The notes beneath the pieces are model-generated. The model made no database searches. It was not told the DNA's origin and saw only the letters and a list, made by a program, of their open reading frames with translations. A stretch of DNA of 64,000 bases from Archegozetes longisetosus (Eukaryota; Arthropoda; Arachnida; Sarcoptiformes; Trhypochthoniidae): the NCBI GenBank assembly GCA_018873245.2, contig JAEMBT020000009.1:9429288-9493287 (forward strand), read 5' to 3'. Shown here piece after piece: positions 34,686-45,530 of the stretch. The position numbers and the translations under genes are program-made. Numbering within the stretch: the stretch's first letter is position 1; each line of letters opens with the position of its first letter.

Positions 34686-35713
34686 CCAATATGAAGATAT
34701 CGAACACATAGCGTTATTTTCAAAATTGAACCACAGTATATTTATATTTATAGAATTAATAAACGCGTTTGCATTGATAAAATCTTTACTATTCTTTCTA
34801 CGTTGGTAATAGTAATCCGAAGATATTGTACTACAACCACGCCTTATTTTCCCTTTTTTAGCTATTGATTTGTATACTTATTGAAGGGTAGCCAATTTCT
34901 TTCTGGAAAGAAATGTTTTACCTCTACTTTAAAAAGCAAAAAGGCTTAGCTTTATATATTAAAATGATATCAGATGTAAAATCTCATCCTATAATGACTT
35001 TAAATTCTTATAGTAGGGATTACACTTTCATTTCTTCACAGAAAGAATTGACCACTCTTTACAAGTGACAACTTAGGACCGTGGTTTGCCTGTTCAACTT
35101 GGTTAAAGACTTAAATGTTACAGACATTAAACATTTTTTGCTAGTACTATTTTTGAATGAAGTGACGGACATATGTAATTTGGATTGAATTGTCTTTTTA
35201 AGCCAAAGTATCCATTATTTGCTTTACATTGTATAAATCACAGGTTATAACAAATGGTATTCATTTTCATGAATATTATACAGCTAAAACTGTTTTTTCG
35301 TATTGATGTTATCACATTAGCAGCTGTTCCAGTACTGAAATATCGTAAACTATCAATGAGACTCAAGCACAGCACAACTGTTTTTACACTAATTTTGTGC
35401 CAAAGTTAGGCACTTAATTTCTGATTATCCTATATACTTACGATAAAATTCTTTAAATTAAGGATGATTAGGTTTAAAGCATATGTAAAGATTCCCATTA
35501 GATAAGGTAAGGAATAAGCTAAGCCTAAATTCAATACTAATTTAATTAGTTTTGAGCCTTAATAAAAAAGAGGAATATCTTATGCCAGTCCTCAATCGAG
35601 CATTCAGTGAACCACAAAAGTACTTTCTATTGGACGTAGTTAATATTACTAACTTTTGTTTAAAAAATTAGACATTTAAATCAGACCAATTTAAAAGTAT
35701 AAATCAAGGGAAA
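34686..35713. other. Gene-free 5' flank of the oxygenase gene
   Basis: AT-rich and without frames. No transposon end or promoter element was identified. Confidence 0.4.
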
Positions 35714-36721
35714 ATGACTTCTCACATACCGATTATTGATGTGAGTACGTTAATTGCGGGCACAAACCAGAAGTACAATGTGGCGAAACTTATCGGTGCG
35801 GCATGTCGTGATTGTGGATTCTTCTACATCACAGGTCACGGAATTGACGAAACGCTGCAACAGAGACTCGAGACGTTGAGCCAACAATTCTTTGCCCAAC
35901 CGCTAGAAAAGAAGCAGGAGATTCGTATGGCTCTTGGAGGTAGCGCGTGGCGCGGCTATTTTGCTGTCGGCGATGAACTTACCTCGGGCAAGCCCGATAT
36001 GAAAGAGGGTATATACTTCGGCGAAGAACTGAACGAAGAGCACCCGCTTGTTAAAGCGCGAACTCCACTGCACGGTTCTAATCTCTTTCCGGACATCCTG
36101 CAGTTCCGCGAGACTGTGCTCGGTTATATGGAGGCTATGACAACTTTGGGACATAAGTTGATGGAAGGAATTGCGCTTAGTTTGGGTCTAGATGAAAACT
36201 ATTTCGCCGATCGGTATACGAAAATCCCTCTGCAACTTTTCCGAATTTTCAATTACCCCCCGACCCAACAATCAGTTAATGAAAGTGAACCTATGTCTAC
36301 TTGGGGTGTAGGAGAGCATACAGACTACGGGTTGATAACCATTTTGAAGCAAGATAATTCGGGCGGACTGCAAGTTAAATCTCGGTCACAATGGATTGAA
36401 GCACCACCAGTCGCGGGTTCTTTTGTGTGCAATATTGGCGATATGTTGGACCGAATGACTGGTGGGATATACCGCTCGACTCCGCATCGAGCGAAGAGCC
36501 CAGTGCTTAATAATCGGCTATCATTCCCATTCTTCTTCGATCCGAACTTCAACACTGAAGTGAAGCCAATTGAGGGCATAGAAACCGACATATTAATAAG
36601 AGATGACAAAGATGAGCGTTGGGACAAAGCGAGTGTACACCAGTTTCGTGGCACTTATGGCGACTACTTGTTGAACAAAGTCTCCAAAGTTTTTCCTCAG
36701 TTACGCAGTCAAACGTTATAA
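35714..36721 (+). CDS. 2-oxoglutarate/Fe(II)-dependent oxygenase, isopenicillin-N-synthase-like
   Basis: A single exon of 335 residues, usual for the family. The N-terminal DIOX_N domain begins HIPIIDVSTL, with CRDCGFFYITGHGI at about 31-45. The catalytic DSBH domain has the iron-binding HxD in GVGEHTDYGLITIL (about 196-209), the distal His in STPHRAKS (about 256), and the RxS cosubstrate motif in NRLSFPFFFDP. All key residues are present. The family oxidises small molecules with O2 and usually 2-oxoglutarate, in the cytosol. G+C is clearly higher (close to 50%) than in other genes here, and there are no introns. Related enzymes are common in fungi, plants and bacteria and occur patchily in animals. 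Horizontal origin is an inference; the substrate is unknown. Confidence 0.92.
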   Translation: MTSHIPIIDVSTLIAGTNQKYNVAKLIGAACRDCGFFYITGHGIDETLQQRLETLSQQFFAQPLEKKQEIRMALGGSAWRGYFAVGDELTSGKPDMKEGIYFGEELNEEHPLVKARTPLHGSNLFPDILQFRETVLGYMEAMTTLGHKLMEGIALSLGLDENYFADRYTKIPLQLFRIFNYPPTQQSVNESEPMSTWGVGEHTDYGLITILKQDNSGGLQVKSRSQWIEAPPVAGSFVCNIGDMLDRMTGGIYRSTPHRAKSPVLNNRLSFPFFFDPNFNTEVKPIEGIETDILIRDDKDERWDKASVHQFRGTYGDYLLNKVSKVFPQLRSQTL

Positions 36722-37269
36722 GATTCTTCTGTGGAGGCAAATAAGATGTTGCATGAATTTAATGCATACTTGATATAACAATTGAAACATTTTAGTTCAT
36801 TATATGTGAGAAGTATATTTTTATAGAAATAGAAGCGTATTTCTATTTTTAAGGGTATTATATATTATTCTGTTATAAATCAAATCCTCGATATTGTTAG
36901 CCAAGAAAGCCATCAGCATTTGCGTGATTCCCGACTGTTAGAATGAGAGTATTAGGCTATTCTATAAGTTTAACTTATAGACAAATAACTTTAGACAAAT
37001 CAAATCCGTGCTCCTTCACAAAACTGTTGTAACGTTGAAATAATCCTGTGATACACTGATTAGAAATAATCTTCGATTCTTAGCCTTTTTATGATCTTAT
37101 CGACCATAACATTAAACTTAAAATTTTTAACTGTTAAAATAAGATTAAAAAAGATTTCAAGTATCGTCTCTCAGTTGTTATATATCTGAAGTTATTTCAA
37201 ACAATTAGTCTTATATGTTTTAAAATCGAAATACTCTCTGTATTATAGTCAACCCGAAACTCGACATTC
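36722..37269. other. Gene-free 3' flank of the oxygenase gene
   Basis: Nothing recognised; no canonical AATAAA close to the stop. Confidence 0.4.
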
Positions 37270-37700
37270 AAAGTCGAAAAAATTAAATGACGTTAAATGA
37301 ATTTAAATGATCTCGAGTATGAGCTCATTAGATGAGTATGGTCAGGAAGATTCCAATGATTTATAACTTATGTTTCTACGTTGGGAACGTCGAAGAAATC
37401 AGATGAAAATGGTTTGGAAGTGACCATGAAGGTGACCTTAAGGTCACATGTGTTTTATTTCTCTTCAGTTTTCTATGTTCTATTTGTTGAATAAAGCTCG
37501 AATCGGAATTCGACTTATTAGATCGAGTAAACTCGAATTTTCGTGTTGACCTCGGATGACCTCGAATATGACATCAATCGACTCGTATGGTTGAGACGAA
37601 TCCAACGATGTAAAATTTATGCGTCTACGACATCGGGAACATACCGGTCACGTTTACTATAGCCCAGCCATGAAGTCATATTAACTAAAATATGTTTTGA
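37270..37700. repeat. Two diverged tandem units of about 245 bp
   Basis: The unit at about 37305 (GATCTCGAGTATGAGCTC, then TTATGTTTCTACG) aligns with that at about 37555 (GATGACCTCGAATATGAC, then TTATGCGTCTACG). CTCGAATT and GGTCAC motifs recur. Resembles an old satellite or repeat. Confidence 0.45.
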
Positions 37701-38095
37701 TCTTGTATGACTTCGAATTTATGGTATGTTATAGTTAATGATATTTAGAAGATCTTAGTAAAACCCCATCATATTTGCCCCTCTCATTCTTGAGATATCA
37801 ATTTTTAAAAAGTTGTACAACTAAGCTTTAAGCAATTATAGCTCCGTCCCCTAATTGAATTTCAACATAAGTGTTATATATATATATATTGAATCTGTAT
37901 GTCATAAAGATTAAAATGAAATAATTTTTTGTGAGCGTGGTTTCAAGTCGGTCCTAGAGGGGGTTGGCTAGCGACTTTTTTATTCCTTAAGTTATGCTGA
38001 CTAATAATATATAGGTATACAATATCTTATTTAAAAATTGTTGACTCCCCGAATCTCTCCCCTCTAACCCGTTCGACTGTGTGGTGTTAGGACAA

Positions 38096-38097
<2 letters not shown>
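37701..38097. other. Gene-free spacer
   Basis: Contains a short (TA)n tract near 37876. Nothing else recognised. Confidence 0.4.

Positions 38098-38167
<70 letters not shown>
38098..38167. repeat. (TC)n microsatellite
   Basis: About 35 uninterrupted TC units. The Arg-Glu run seen in translation on the minus strand is an artefact of the repeat. Confidence 0.97.
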
Positions 38168-38171
<4 letters not shown>

Positions 38172-38879
38172 GGTTGTTCCTGAGAACATGCTCTTGAGTT
38201 TTGAGATAAGTATTCTAGTTCTGTAGAATTGGGAGTCGCTCCACTTACATCGTCTTTGAGCTATCACTTGCCTCGTAAAAACATCGTCTAAGTCTTCTTG
38301 AGTATACCAATCATTTTAATCATGTGTTAGTGGAGTCCTCCTGGGTTGTTGTGCTAAATGTTGTGGCCGTCTCACAATAGGCTCCATAATAGTTGTACAG
38401 TCTTTTGCAAAACCCCGGGAAGTGGTTTTTGAGCATTCTATACCCTTAAACGTTGGTCAATTTGGATGAAATCTTTTATGAATAAAATCTGGGTTGTCAA
38501 TAACATTTTCACAAAGCCGTTAATCAAAATTTCCAAAAGTACCTACCTAATCCAGGTAAACGTGTACAGAATAAACTGACGAATGAATTCGAGTTCTGAC
38601 AATTAGAATTAAAACTAATTTAAAAATAAGTGAATACATGTAATTTTGTTTGACCTAAAAACTCCTATGTTTATAATTGTAGCGATGTCAACTTAGAATT
38701 CCGATAACTTTGTTAGAGCGTAACTTTTGAACCAAGAACCCGAACTGCTTGAAATTGATGTCAAATTGAAATTATCCTAAAACTTTATCAGGAAGTTGAT
38801 TAATCTTTGAAATTTGATTTGCAAAATTGAAAATTTAATGAGCCAAATAGCTTTAGCACAAAGTTCATTAACCCATGAA
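38168..38879. other. Gene-free spacer
   Basis: Nothing recognised. Confidence 0.4.
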
Positions 38880-39165
38880 TTCATGCCTTATTATGGCTGA
38901 TTCTTGAGAATGATTCAGAGAACGAGATTGAGTTTCTCGAATATGTCGAGTACTAGTGTTCTACTATTGTTTGTATCACTGCTTATAGGTAATCTTCTCG
39001 CCCCTCATTTTTTCAATTAATTTAAGCAAGTGTTCATTAGTAATTGTACTAGAGTGTATCATAGTAACTCATTTTCCACTCTACGAACATCTATTATCCA
39101 AGACTAGATATATACTTAGGAAGTTGAACAATCATTACTTATTTACCTGCAGATAAGATTCTTCT
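38880..39165 (-). pseudogene. Third GMC copy: fragment of the intron and exon-1 end
   Basis: This stretch aligns with GMC-A intron sequence at 21500-21598 joined directly to 24204-24380, with the 2.6-kb hAT element absent. It includes CACTGCTTATAGGTAAT, AACATCTATTATCCAAGA and the exon-1/donor junction TTATTTACCTGCA. Only a few bases of exon remain before the similarity stops. It is a truncated duplicate that preserves an empty insertion site. Confidence 0.8.
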
Positions 39166-40600
39166 GCTGGATCTCATTTATATCCCATCAGTTTATCTCT
39201 TTTTCAAAATGGATAAAATAAAAGAAACGTATTTTATAACCCATTATTGGTTGTTATAACGAATTCGATATTTTCGATCAAATCGATCATTTCGTTACTA
39301 TTAGCAGAAAGAAGTCCCTAATATTCCATAACAATTGTTGACTTCTCATAAGTGAGTGTCTCTACTGCCTGTCCCTGATTCAGATCACTTATAATGAATA
39401 GTATATTAACTTTTCATCAATCGATTAAATAACTAATAAATATTAATATTGGTTTAATTATTGGAATTAATTGAAGGTGTGTTTTGATACTCCACTTTCG
39501 AATGCAGTACAACGTTACATTCAGGGCATTGAGCTGAGTAATTTGATCCCGCACGTAACCATTTTCTACCCAAACGAAGAACTTCTTTAAAATTAAATGC
39601 TCGTAGTCATCTGTACAAAGTATGCTCCTGAGTAAACTTAAAAAATAAATTCTATCAATCCAGGTTCGACAGTATATTATATCTTAAAATTTTCTTATAT
39701 TTAGTTTTAAAGCATAAGCTTTGCATTTCAGTTCAGGTGAGGGTAATTATAAATAGATGAAAAAGGAATTAGTTTATAGCTTTGAAATGCGTCTATTTCT
39801 ACAACAGGAGAGAAAATGTTGATCTATTTTTAAAGCATTCTTTCATAAGCCATTGAATGGTTTAGTAACTTTCATACGATTGAAGTTTTCCTTGTATTGC
39901 CACTTTTAAATTCGTGACTTGGGATCTTTTAAACTTATTTTAAAATTTGTGCTAAATATATTATATATTTTTTGTTTGTGCTTTTTTGTCTGGTTGAACA
40001 AATTGAGATCGGGGACGTAGATGTGAGATCTCAATTAGTTTTACCAAACATTCTTTATCAACAAGTCAGGTTGGATTTGACAGAGTGCTTTAATTTAGTC
40101 TAAACTTCGTACTTACTTTTGCTTATATTGTTGTTAGCGATGTTCCACTGGGCTAATTAAATCATCACTTCTACTATTTGATCAATATATTATTTATTAG
40201 AACTTAATAAATTGTACAATTACATAATAGTAATCACATTAAACATTTAAGGCTAAAGAAACAGTTAAATAAATGATTTGTTAGAATCTAAAAGAAGTTT
40301 TTCTCTATTAATTCTCTCTCTTTATATACCTTTTAAGTATGGAACCTAATCTTGTTCTTTAAACTAAAGTTTACTTGATTTTTGATATTTTCTCAGAAAA
40401 ACTTGTTTTTAAGTTAAAAAATAAAAATGAGTTTATTATTTTTAAATTGGGCTTTTGCTTTATCAGTGTAATAAATTTTCTCTTAATTATATAATCAAAC
40501 TTTTATTAATTGACCTATCGCTTAATAATGATAACGTATATAGACAAATTTTATATTTCATAATATTAACACAAATTACACAAATGTACGATTTATTTAT
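39166..40600. other. Gene-free AT-rich spacer
   Basis: 1.4 kb with no supported gene or transposon end. Confidence 0.4.
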
Positions 40601-41529
40601 TAGGTCAGCAGAAAAGTAATTGCACATTCATATCTAATCAATGAATAAAATAGTAAATATGTTTACTACAAATCATTACGCTGTTGTTAATTTGCTGCTT
40701 CACGATGCAGACCACTTTGATTTTACTGCTTTTTATCAGTGATATTGTAGTGGCCCCAAAAATTGACCCTCTTCGGGCCAGTGTTACAAATGAAGAACAG
40801 AGGGCGTTTATAAAGTACCGTGTACTACTGTGCTCTACTGTCCCTGAAATTTCCAAAATACTAACTAAAATAGCCGGTCGAAATGCAATTAAGATGAGAC
40901 AGGCATATAATCTTTACCGTCAATTTCGGGATGAAGGGCGCACATCATGCCAAGATGAGCCACGCAGTGGGAGACCTTGCGTTGCAACAGATCAAGATCA
41001 TCAACATTCATTTGAAGAACTCTTAGGAGAACAAAGAAGTTATACCACAGAAGATTTAGTTTTTCAGTTAGGGACCAGTAAGTATAGTGTTCAGCAGCTT
41101 TTAAAGAAACTAAATGTGTACAAAGTGTCATCACGTTGGGTACCATACAGTGTTACTGATGAACAGAAAGAACTTCGAGTAAATATATCAATAGAACATC
41201 TTGAAAGATATCACCATGATCGCGAGTTCATAGATAGAATTGAAGCGTGAAATGGAAAAACCAGACATCTCATTCCGTAACAAAAGGTCCTATAATATCG
41301 GTGTATATGAAATACTATTTTGACTTTAGGCGAAACACCATATGTTATACTGCATTAGCAAACATATTTATTTAACGTATAAAACAATTTTGAATAAAAT
41401 TAATAATTTAATTAAGATTCATTTAATTTGTTCTTTTATCTCTATCATAAGTAATACAAAAGCGCAGAAAATAATTTTTTATTCAAAATTCAGTTTTTTA
41501 TCACAATATTGTCAGTTCTTTGGTTTTAA

Positions 41530-44221
41530 TTTCGCGATTCTTTCAAAACTCGTCTTCAGAACTATCAGAAATATCATCATATTTTTCATTTGAATTAACT
41601 ATTTTTAAAAAATCATTATAAAATTTTTGACTTTCTGGTTTCAAATATTGCAATAATGATTTCAAATTATTTATCTTATTGGGATTTATCCCTACATTTT
41701 CAATGGAAAAACTTTCGTTTATATACAAACTTTTTATGATTGATATTTCACAATTAAGAATATTAATAGTATTTTGACTATTTCCATTATACGATTCCTG
41801 CATAATAATATCACCGTTTGGTAAATAGGTTATTTTAACCCTTCGAAAGAACTTTGGGGTCTTATTTGTCCTAACAATATTTTGAAATTTTGTTAAAAAC
41901 AAACCATAAATGCAAAAAATCTAAAAAATTCTGTATTCTATCACAAACTATTTCTTAACAAAACTAGATAATTGTCATTTTAATATTACTTATAATTAAA
42001 ATTCTAAAAATAAATAAGTAAAGCAAAGTCTGGTGTCGTACCCCACCTTTCTATTCACTTAACTTTTTTTCGTAATATATTTCAATGCAATTTGGACGAA
42101 TCCAATAAGAAAGGGGTTAACTGTGATGTCATATGTTATGACTTGGATACAATACGATATGTGAATGGAATAGTGGGGTATTTTTATTTAGTCCTTGAGT
42201 TTTACGCACAATAAGCCCAGATTCGTCCAGGAAAGTTCCCGCGATTTTTTGACCCCATCTTTCCCTTTAAGTGACTCTAAACACAATTCCTTCGAAGGGT
42301 TAACAGCTTTAGAAATTTTAAGTTTATGATTCTTATGAAAATAAGGCAGTAAAAAATTTTCAAAATCATAAACTTTTTTTGTTCAATCAAAAGTTTAACA
42401 TACTCTAAAAAGGAACTTCTATTTTTTCAATTTTTTTCAATTTTTTTGCCTAATAATGAGAAATTTTGATCACAGATATTAAAACTGTGACCTCGAACCG
42501 GGAAAATCTGAATCACACTTATATTAAAAGTTATTGAAATAAATGAACAAAATCTAGCAACAGTCCAGCATCTTTTTGACTACAAGTTGCATCAGTAAAG
42601 AATATAAATTCATTAATTTTTTTCTGAAAAAATACCTTTTTTCTAATAGAATTTATAACAAAATATAGATATGAACAAACAGAATTTGGACTCTTGGGAT
42701 ATATCCCTTCTAAATAATTAAACACATACGATAAATCCATATTATGAATATGAACGTTAAAAATATAAAACCAAATTAATCTCTTATAAAAACCTCACAA
42801 TTAGGGAGTTAGGCAGAGGTCTATTTTGTGAATAATCAAATTCGAAGCAAATTCTATTTTCACTAAATTCTAGTAAGCGACTCTTCAATAATTAATAAGT
42901 TTCTACTTTTTAACATGATTTTCAAAAATAATTTTCTCATTCTCTGTCAAATTTTTCAGACCTATTTGTTTATATTTAAAATGAATATCACAAACTTCAG
43001 ATCTTGGATGCTTGAAACCTATGTTATAGTTATCATTAAAGTGTTTTCTAAATTTTGAATATGTAAATTCTAACTTAAAGTTTAGATTTTTCTGACTAAT
43101 ATATTTATTAAATTCATTGAATAAAATTTTAATATTTAAATCTCTGCTGTCGAAATAGGTTTTATTACATCGAGTGTAATGAGACTTAATTTTAGGGAAT
43201 TGACTCAAAAATTCACTGAAAAAATGGAAAAATTACAATTAAGTTTATTGGCTCTATTATCATGTCTACCTCTCATATTTATAAAGTGCTCTTTAGAAGA
43301 AATTTTTTTTCTGTATGATTTCTAATCTACTTTTGCTTATTTTCAATAAGTTTGTAATGAAGTTCTTACAAACATCAATATGTTTATGAGTTCCAATTTC
43401 AACGAATAAATATTTCGAAACATTTTCTCTCTTGCCAGTTTTTGATTTGCACTCAATTTGTTTCATAATAGTTGATAACTTATACGACTGTTTTTCTTAA
43501 TCACGTGTATTCCAATAACTAAAAAATTAGACAATCTTTTACTTTTTTGGAAATGAAATATAACTTCTTACAGTAATTCATTAGTTGTTAGTTAATATTT
43601 AGTATCAATTTTTATTAGTAAAATATAGATTGAACCTAAAGTTATTGATGTATTACTTAGTGAAACTAAGTTTTAAAGCAATTAAAAAATCATAAAACTA
43701 GCATAAAAAATATGTTATAGATTTCTAGATTGAAATACTCTTCAAAACTCTTCTTGTCTTTTGGCATCGATTTTATTGAAACATTTATTTCTAATACAAC
43801 ACTTGACGACTGGCTCGAATTTTTTCTTTCTTTCCACATTTCCTTTACTTTTCATGTACTCATTTCCCTAAAATCGAATTTCAAGAATGTTTTAATCAAA
43901 TAAATAAAACTTAATTTGAAATTAAATGCCGAAAACCAAATCATTTAGATATGAAACAGAATAGTTATAATGATTATTATAAGAGATAATAGAAAACAAT
44001 ATTAATGATTATGGATATTAAAATTTTGGTAAACTATTGATTTCAGACTTATTGTAATTTATTGGTAATCTTACAGAATTGCGTAAAAGTTTTTTCTCAT
44101 TCTTTTTCCAAATTGTTTCAAACCTACGTTTTCTTGTATTCTCGTTATTTCTCTCAATTTTCTGAGTTTCTAAAATATTAACGATATTTTCACGATTATT
44201 GATGCATTTCAGAGCTCTCAT
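41530..44221 (-). pseudogene. Sola-like transposase, several exons, broken
   Basis: On the minus strand in order: 44221-44018 (RKRRFETIWKKNEKKLLRNS, the basic N-terminal motif of this group); about 43470-43270 (GTHKHIDVCKNFITNLLKIS then SKSRLEII and, after a frameshift, HFINMRGRHD); 43218-42903 (FPKIKSHYTRCNKTYFDSRD and HPRSEVCDIHFKYK, after acceptor TTTTTTCAG); 42740-42531 (NEFIFFTDATCSQKDAGLLL); about 42400-41530, split by a TTAA MITE. The order and motifs fit Sola-type transposases of the DDE class. Frameshifts in A/T runs and the MITE disable it. Confidence 0.7.
41835..42303. mobile_element. piggyBac-like MITE inside the Sola-like coding region
   Basis: TTAA at 41835-41838 and 42300-42303, with ends TTAACCCTTCGAAAGAA and TTCCTTCGAAGGGTTAA inverted. 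Removing the element with one TTAA restores a continuous minus-strand frame (ISKAV-KITYLPNGDI). An inner pair of inverted ends (TACCCCAC at about 42040 and GTGGGGTA at 42182) may be a further small insertion. Confidence 0.8.
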
Positions 44222-45530
44222 AGAGTTTGTATATATATTGACTCATTTTTAAAAATTAATATGCTTTCAGTTAATTCGATTTAATTAAAGTATTGTTCAG
44301 CAACTACTTGATTATGAAAATGATATATCGAAACTAAAGCAAAAAGTTTAATGCGATAGATGCCAGGTCTGCGTATCAATATAAAGCAATAAATTATGTG
44401 TAGGCCTTTTTATAGAGTAAAAATAAAGGCGAGATGTTCGGTTTTTCCATTTCCCGCTTCAATTATAGCAATCGATGAAACGTGGGTAAAAAGTTATGAT
44501 CCCAAAGATACTTTACAATCAGAAGAACATCGATATCCTGGAAAGGAGCTGTATGTTTGATTTTCAAAAATTGAAATTCTTAAATTTATGCAAATGACTT
44601 TCAATTTAATCTCAGGCCAACAAAAGTTAGGGAAACGTTGAGAGATTGGAAGCAAATGATAGTGGCTTTTTATCAAAATCGGGTGCTGGGTTATCAAATT
44701 CTTGCGAAATATCAAACTGTTAACAATGATGTATATCTTTAATTTTTGGAAAGAGTAATACTTCCTTCCATACAAAGACACCAAATTCGACATCCTATAA
44801 TATTGCATGATAATGCAAGGCCCCATAAACACCAGAATGTTAAAGATTTCTCTACTAGACATCGATGGGTGGAACTGAAACACCCCCTTATAGCCCTGAT
44901 TTGAACCCCTGTGATTACAACGGCATCGCTAGAATTAAGAGGCCAAATAAAGGTAAAAGATTCTCAAACGAGCTTGCTTTGGGAGCTGCTTATGAAGAAG
45001 TTATTCGTGAAATTTTAAAAATGCCGCTGTTAGAATATCAAGGTTACCAAAGCGTTGGGAAGTTGTCATAAAGCTTGAAGGCAACTACATTATATAATAC
45101 TAAAATATCATTTTTATATCTGTTTTCGATAAGCAGTTATGAATGTGCAATTACTTTTCAGCCGACCTAATAATAAAACTAATAATATAATCCGCTTACT
45201 AGTCAGTTGCAATCAACGACAGAAACACATTTTTAAAACAAATATCAATTATAGACTATTATAGATTTCAATTTATTTCGTGCTACAACTATACATCTGG
45301 TTAATTGAGTAATCTATATATCATTGAATACGGAGTTGATAAATTGAATTTTGCTGTAAAAAATACTAATGAGTTCTTTTACCTCTGTTACTAAGAGAAA
45401 AATACTTTAATCAAAAGCAGATGTGGTTAACAAGGTAGTTTTAATCATCACGTTGGAATGAACTGTTTAAGCGTTTCAGAATTTACTGAATAAAGCGTTT
45501 GCCAATTAATTTATAACTTCGTTCATAACA

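Larger units (their letters stand above)
41242..44460 (-). mobile_element. Sola-like DNA transposon inserted in the mariner
   Basis: The ends GAAGCGTGAAATGGAAAAAC and GTTTTTCCATTTCCCGCTTC are inverted repeats of about 30 bp. AATT is duplicated at 41238-41241 and 44461-44464, a 4-bp target site as in Sola elements. Removing one AATT and the insert restores the mariner frame exactly (EFIDRI-IAIDETW). Length 3219 bp, of which 469 bp is a nested MITE. Confidence 0.85.
40684..45071 (+). pseudogene. Mariner transposase (D,D34D), split and decayed
   Basis: The N-terminal half (to 41237) has the HTH region (FIKYRVLLCSTVPEISKI, RTSCQDEPRSGRPC) and ends EFIDRI. After the insertion, the same frame resumes at 44461 with IAIDETWVKSYDP (first Asp), ILHDNARPHKHQN (second Asp) and YSPDLNPCDYNGIARIKRPN (third Asp, 34 residues after the second). 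The third block is one base out of frame. There is a stop (TAA) in the middle and a degraded patch near 44540-44610. It binds its own ends and cuts at TA; this copy cannot. Confidence 0.85.
40601..45169 (+). mobile_element. Mariner element interrupted by a Sola-like transposon
   Basis: The left end GGTCAGCAGAAAAGTAATTG and the reverse complement of the right end (GGTCGGCTGAAAAGTAATTG) are inverted repeats extending about 30 bp and flanked by TA. Without the Sola-like insertion (41242-44460) the element is about 1.35 kb, normal for mariner. It lies directly at the edge of the GMC-B duplication arm. Confidence 0.85.

Noticed and set aside
35903-36740. Minus-strand frames over the oxygenase gene
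   Set aside because: Shadows caused by the higher G+C of the real gene.
38064-38267. Frame encoding a long Arg-Glu run
   Set aside because: It is only the translation of the (TC)n microsatellite.
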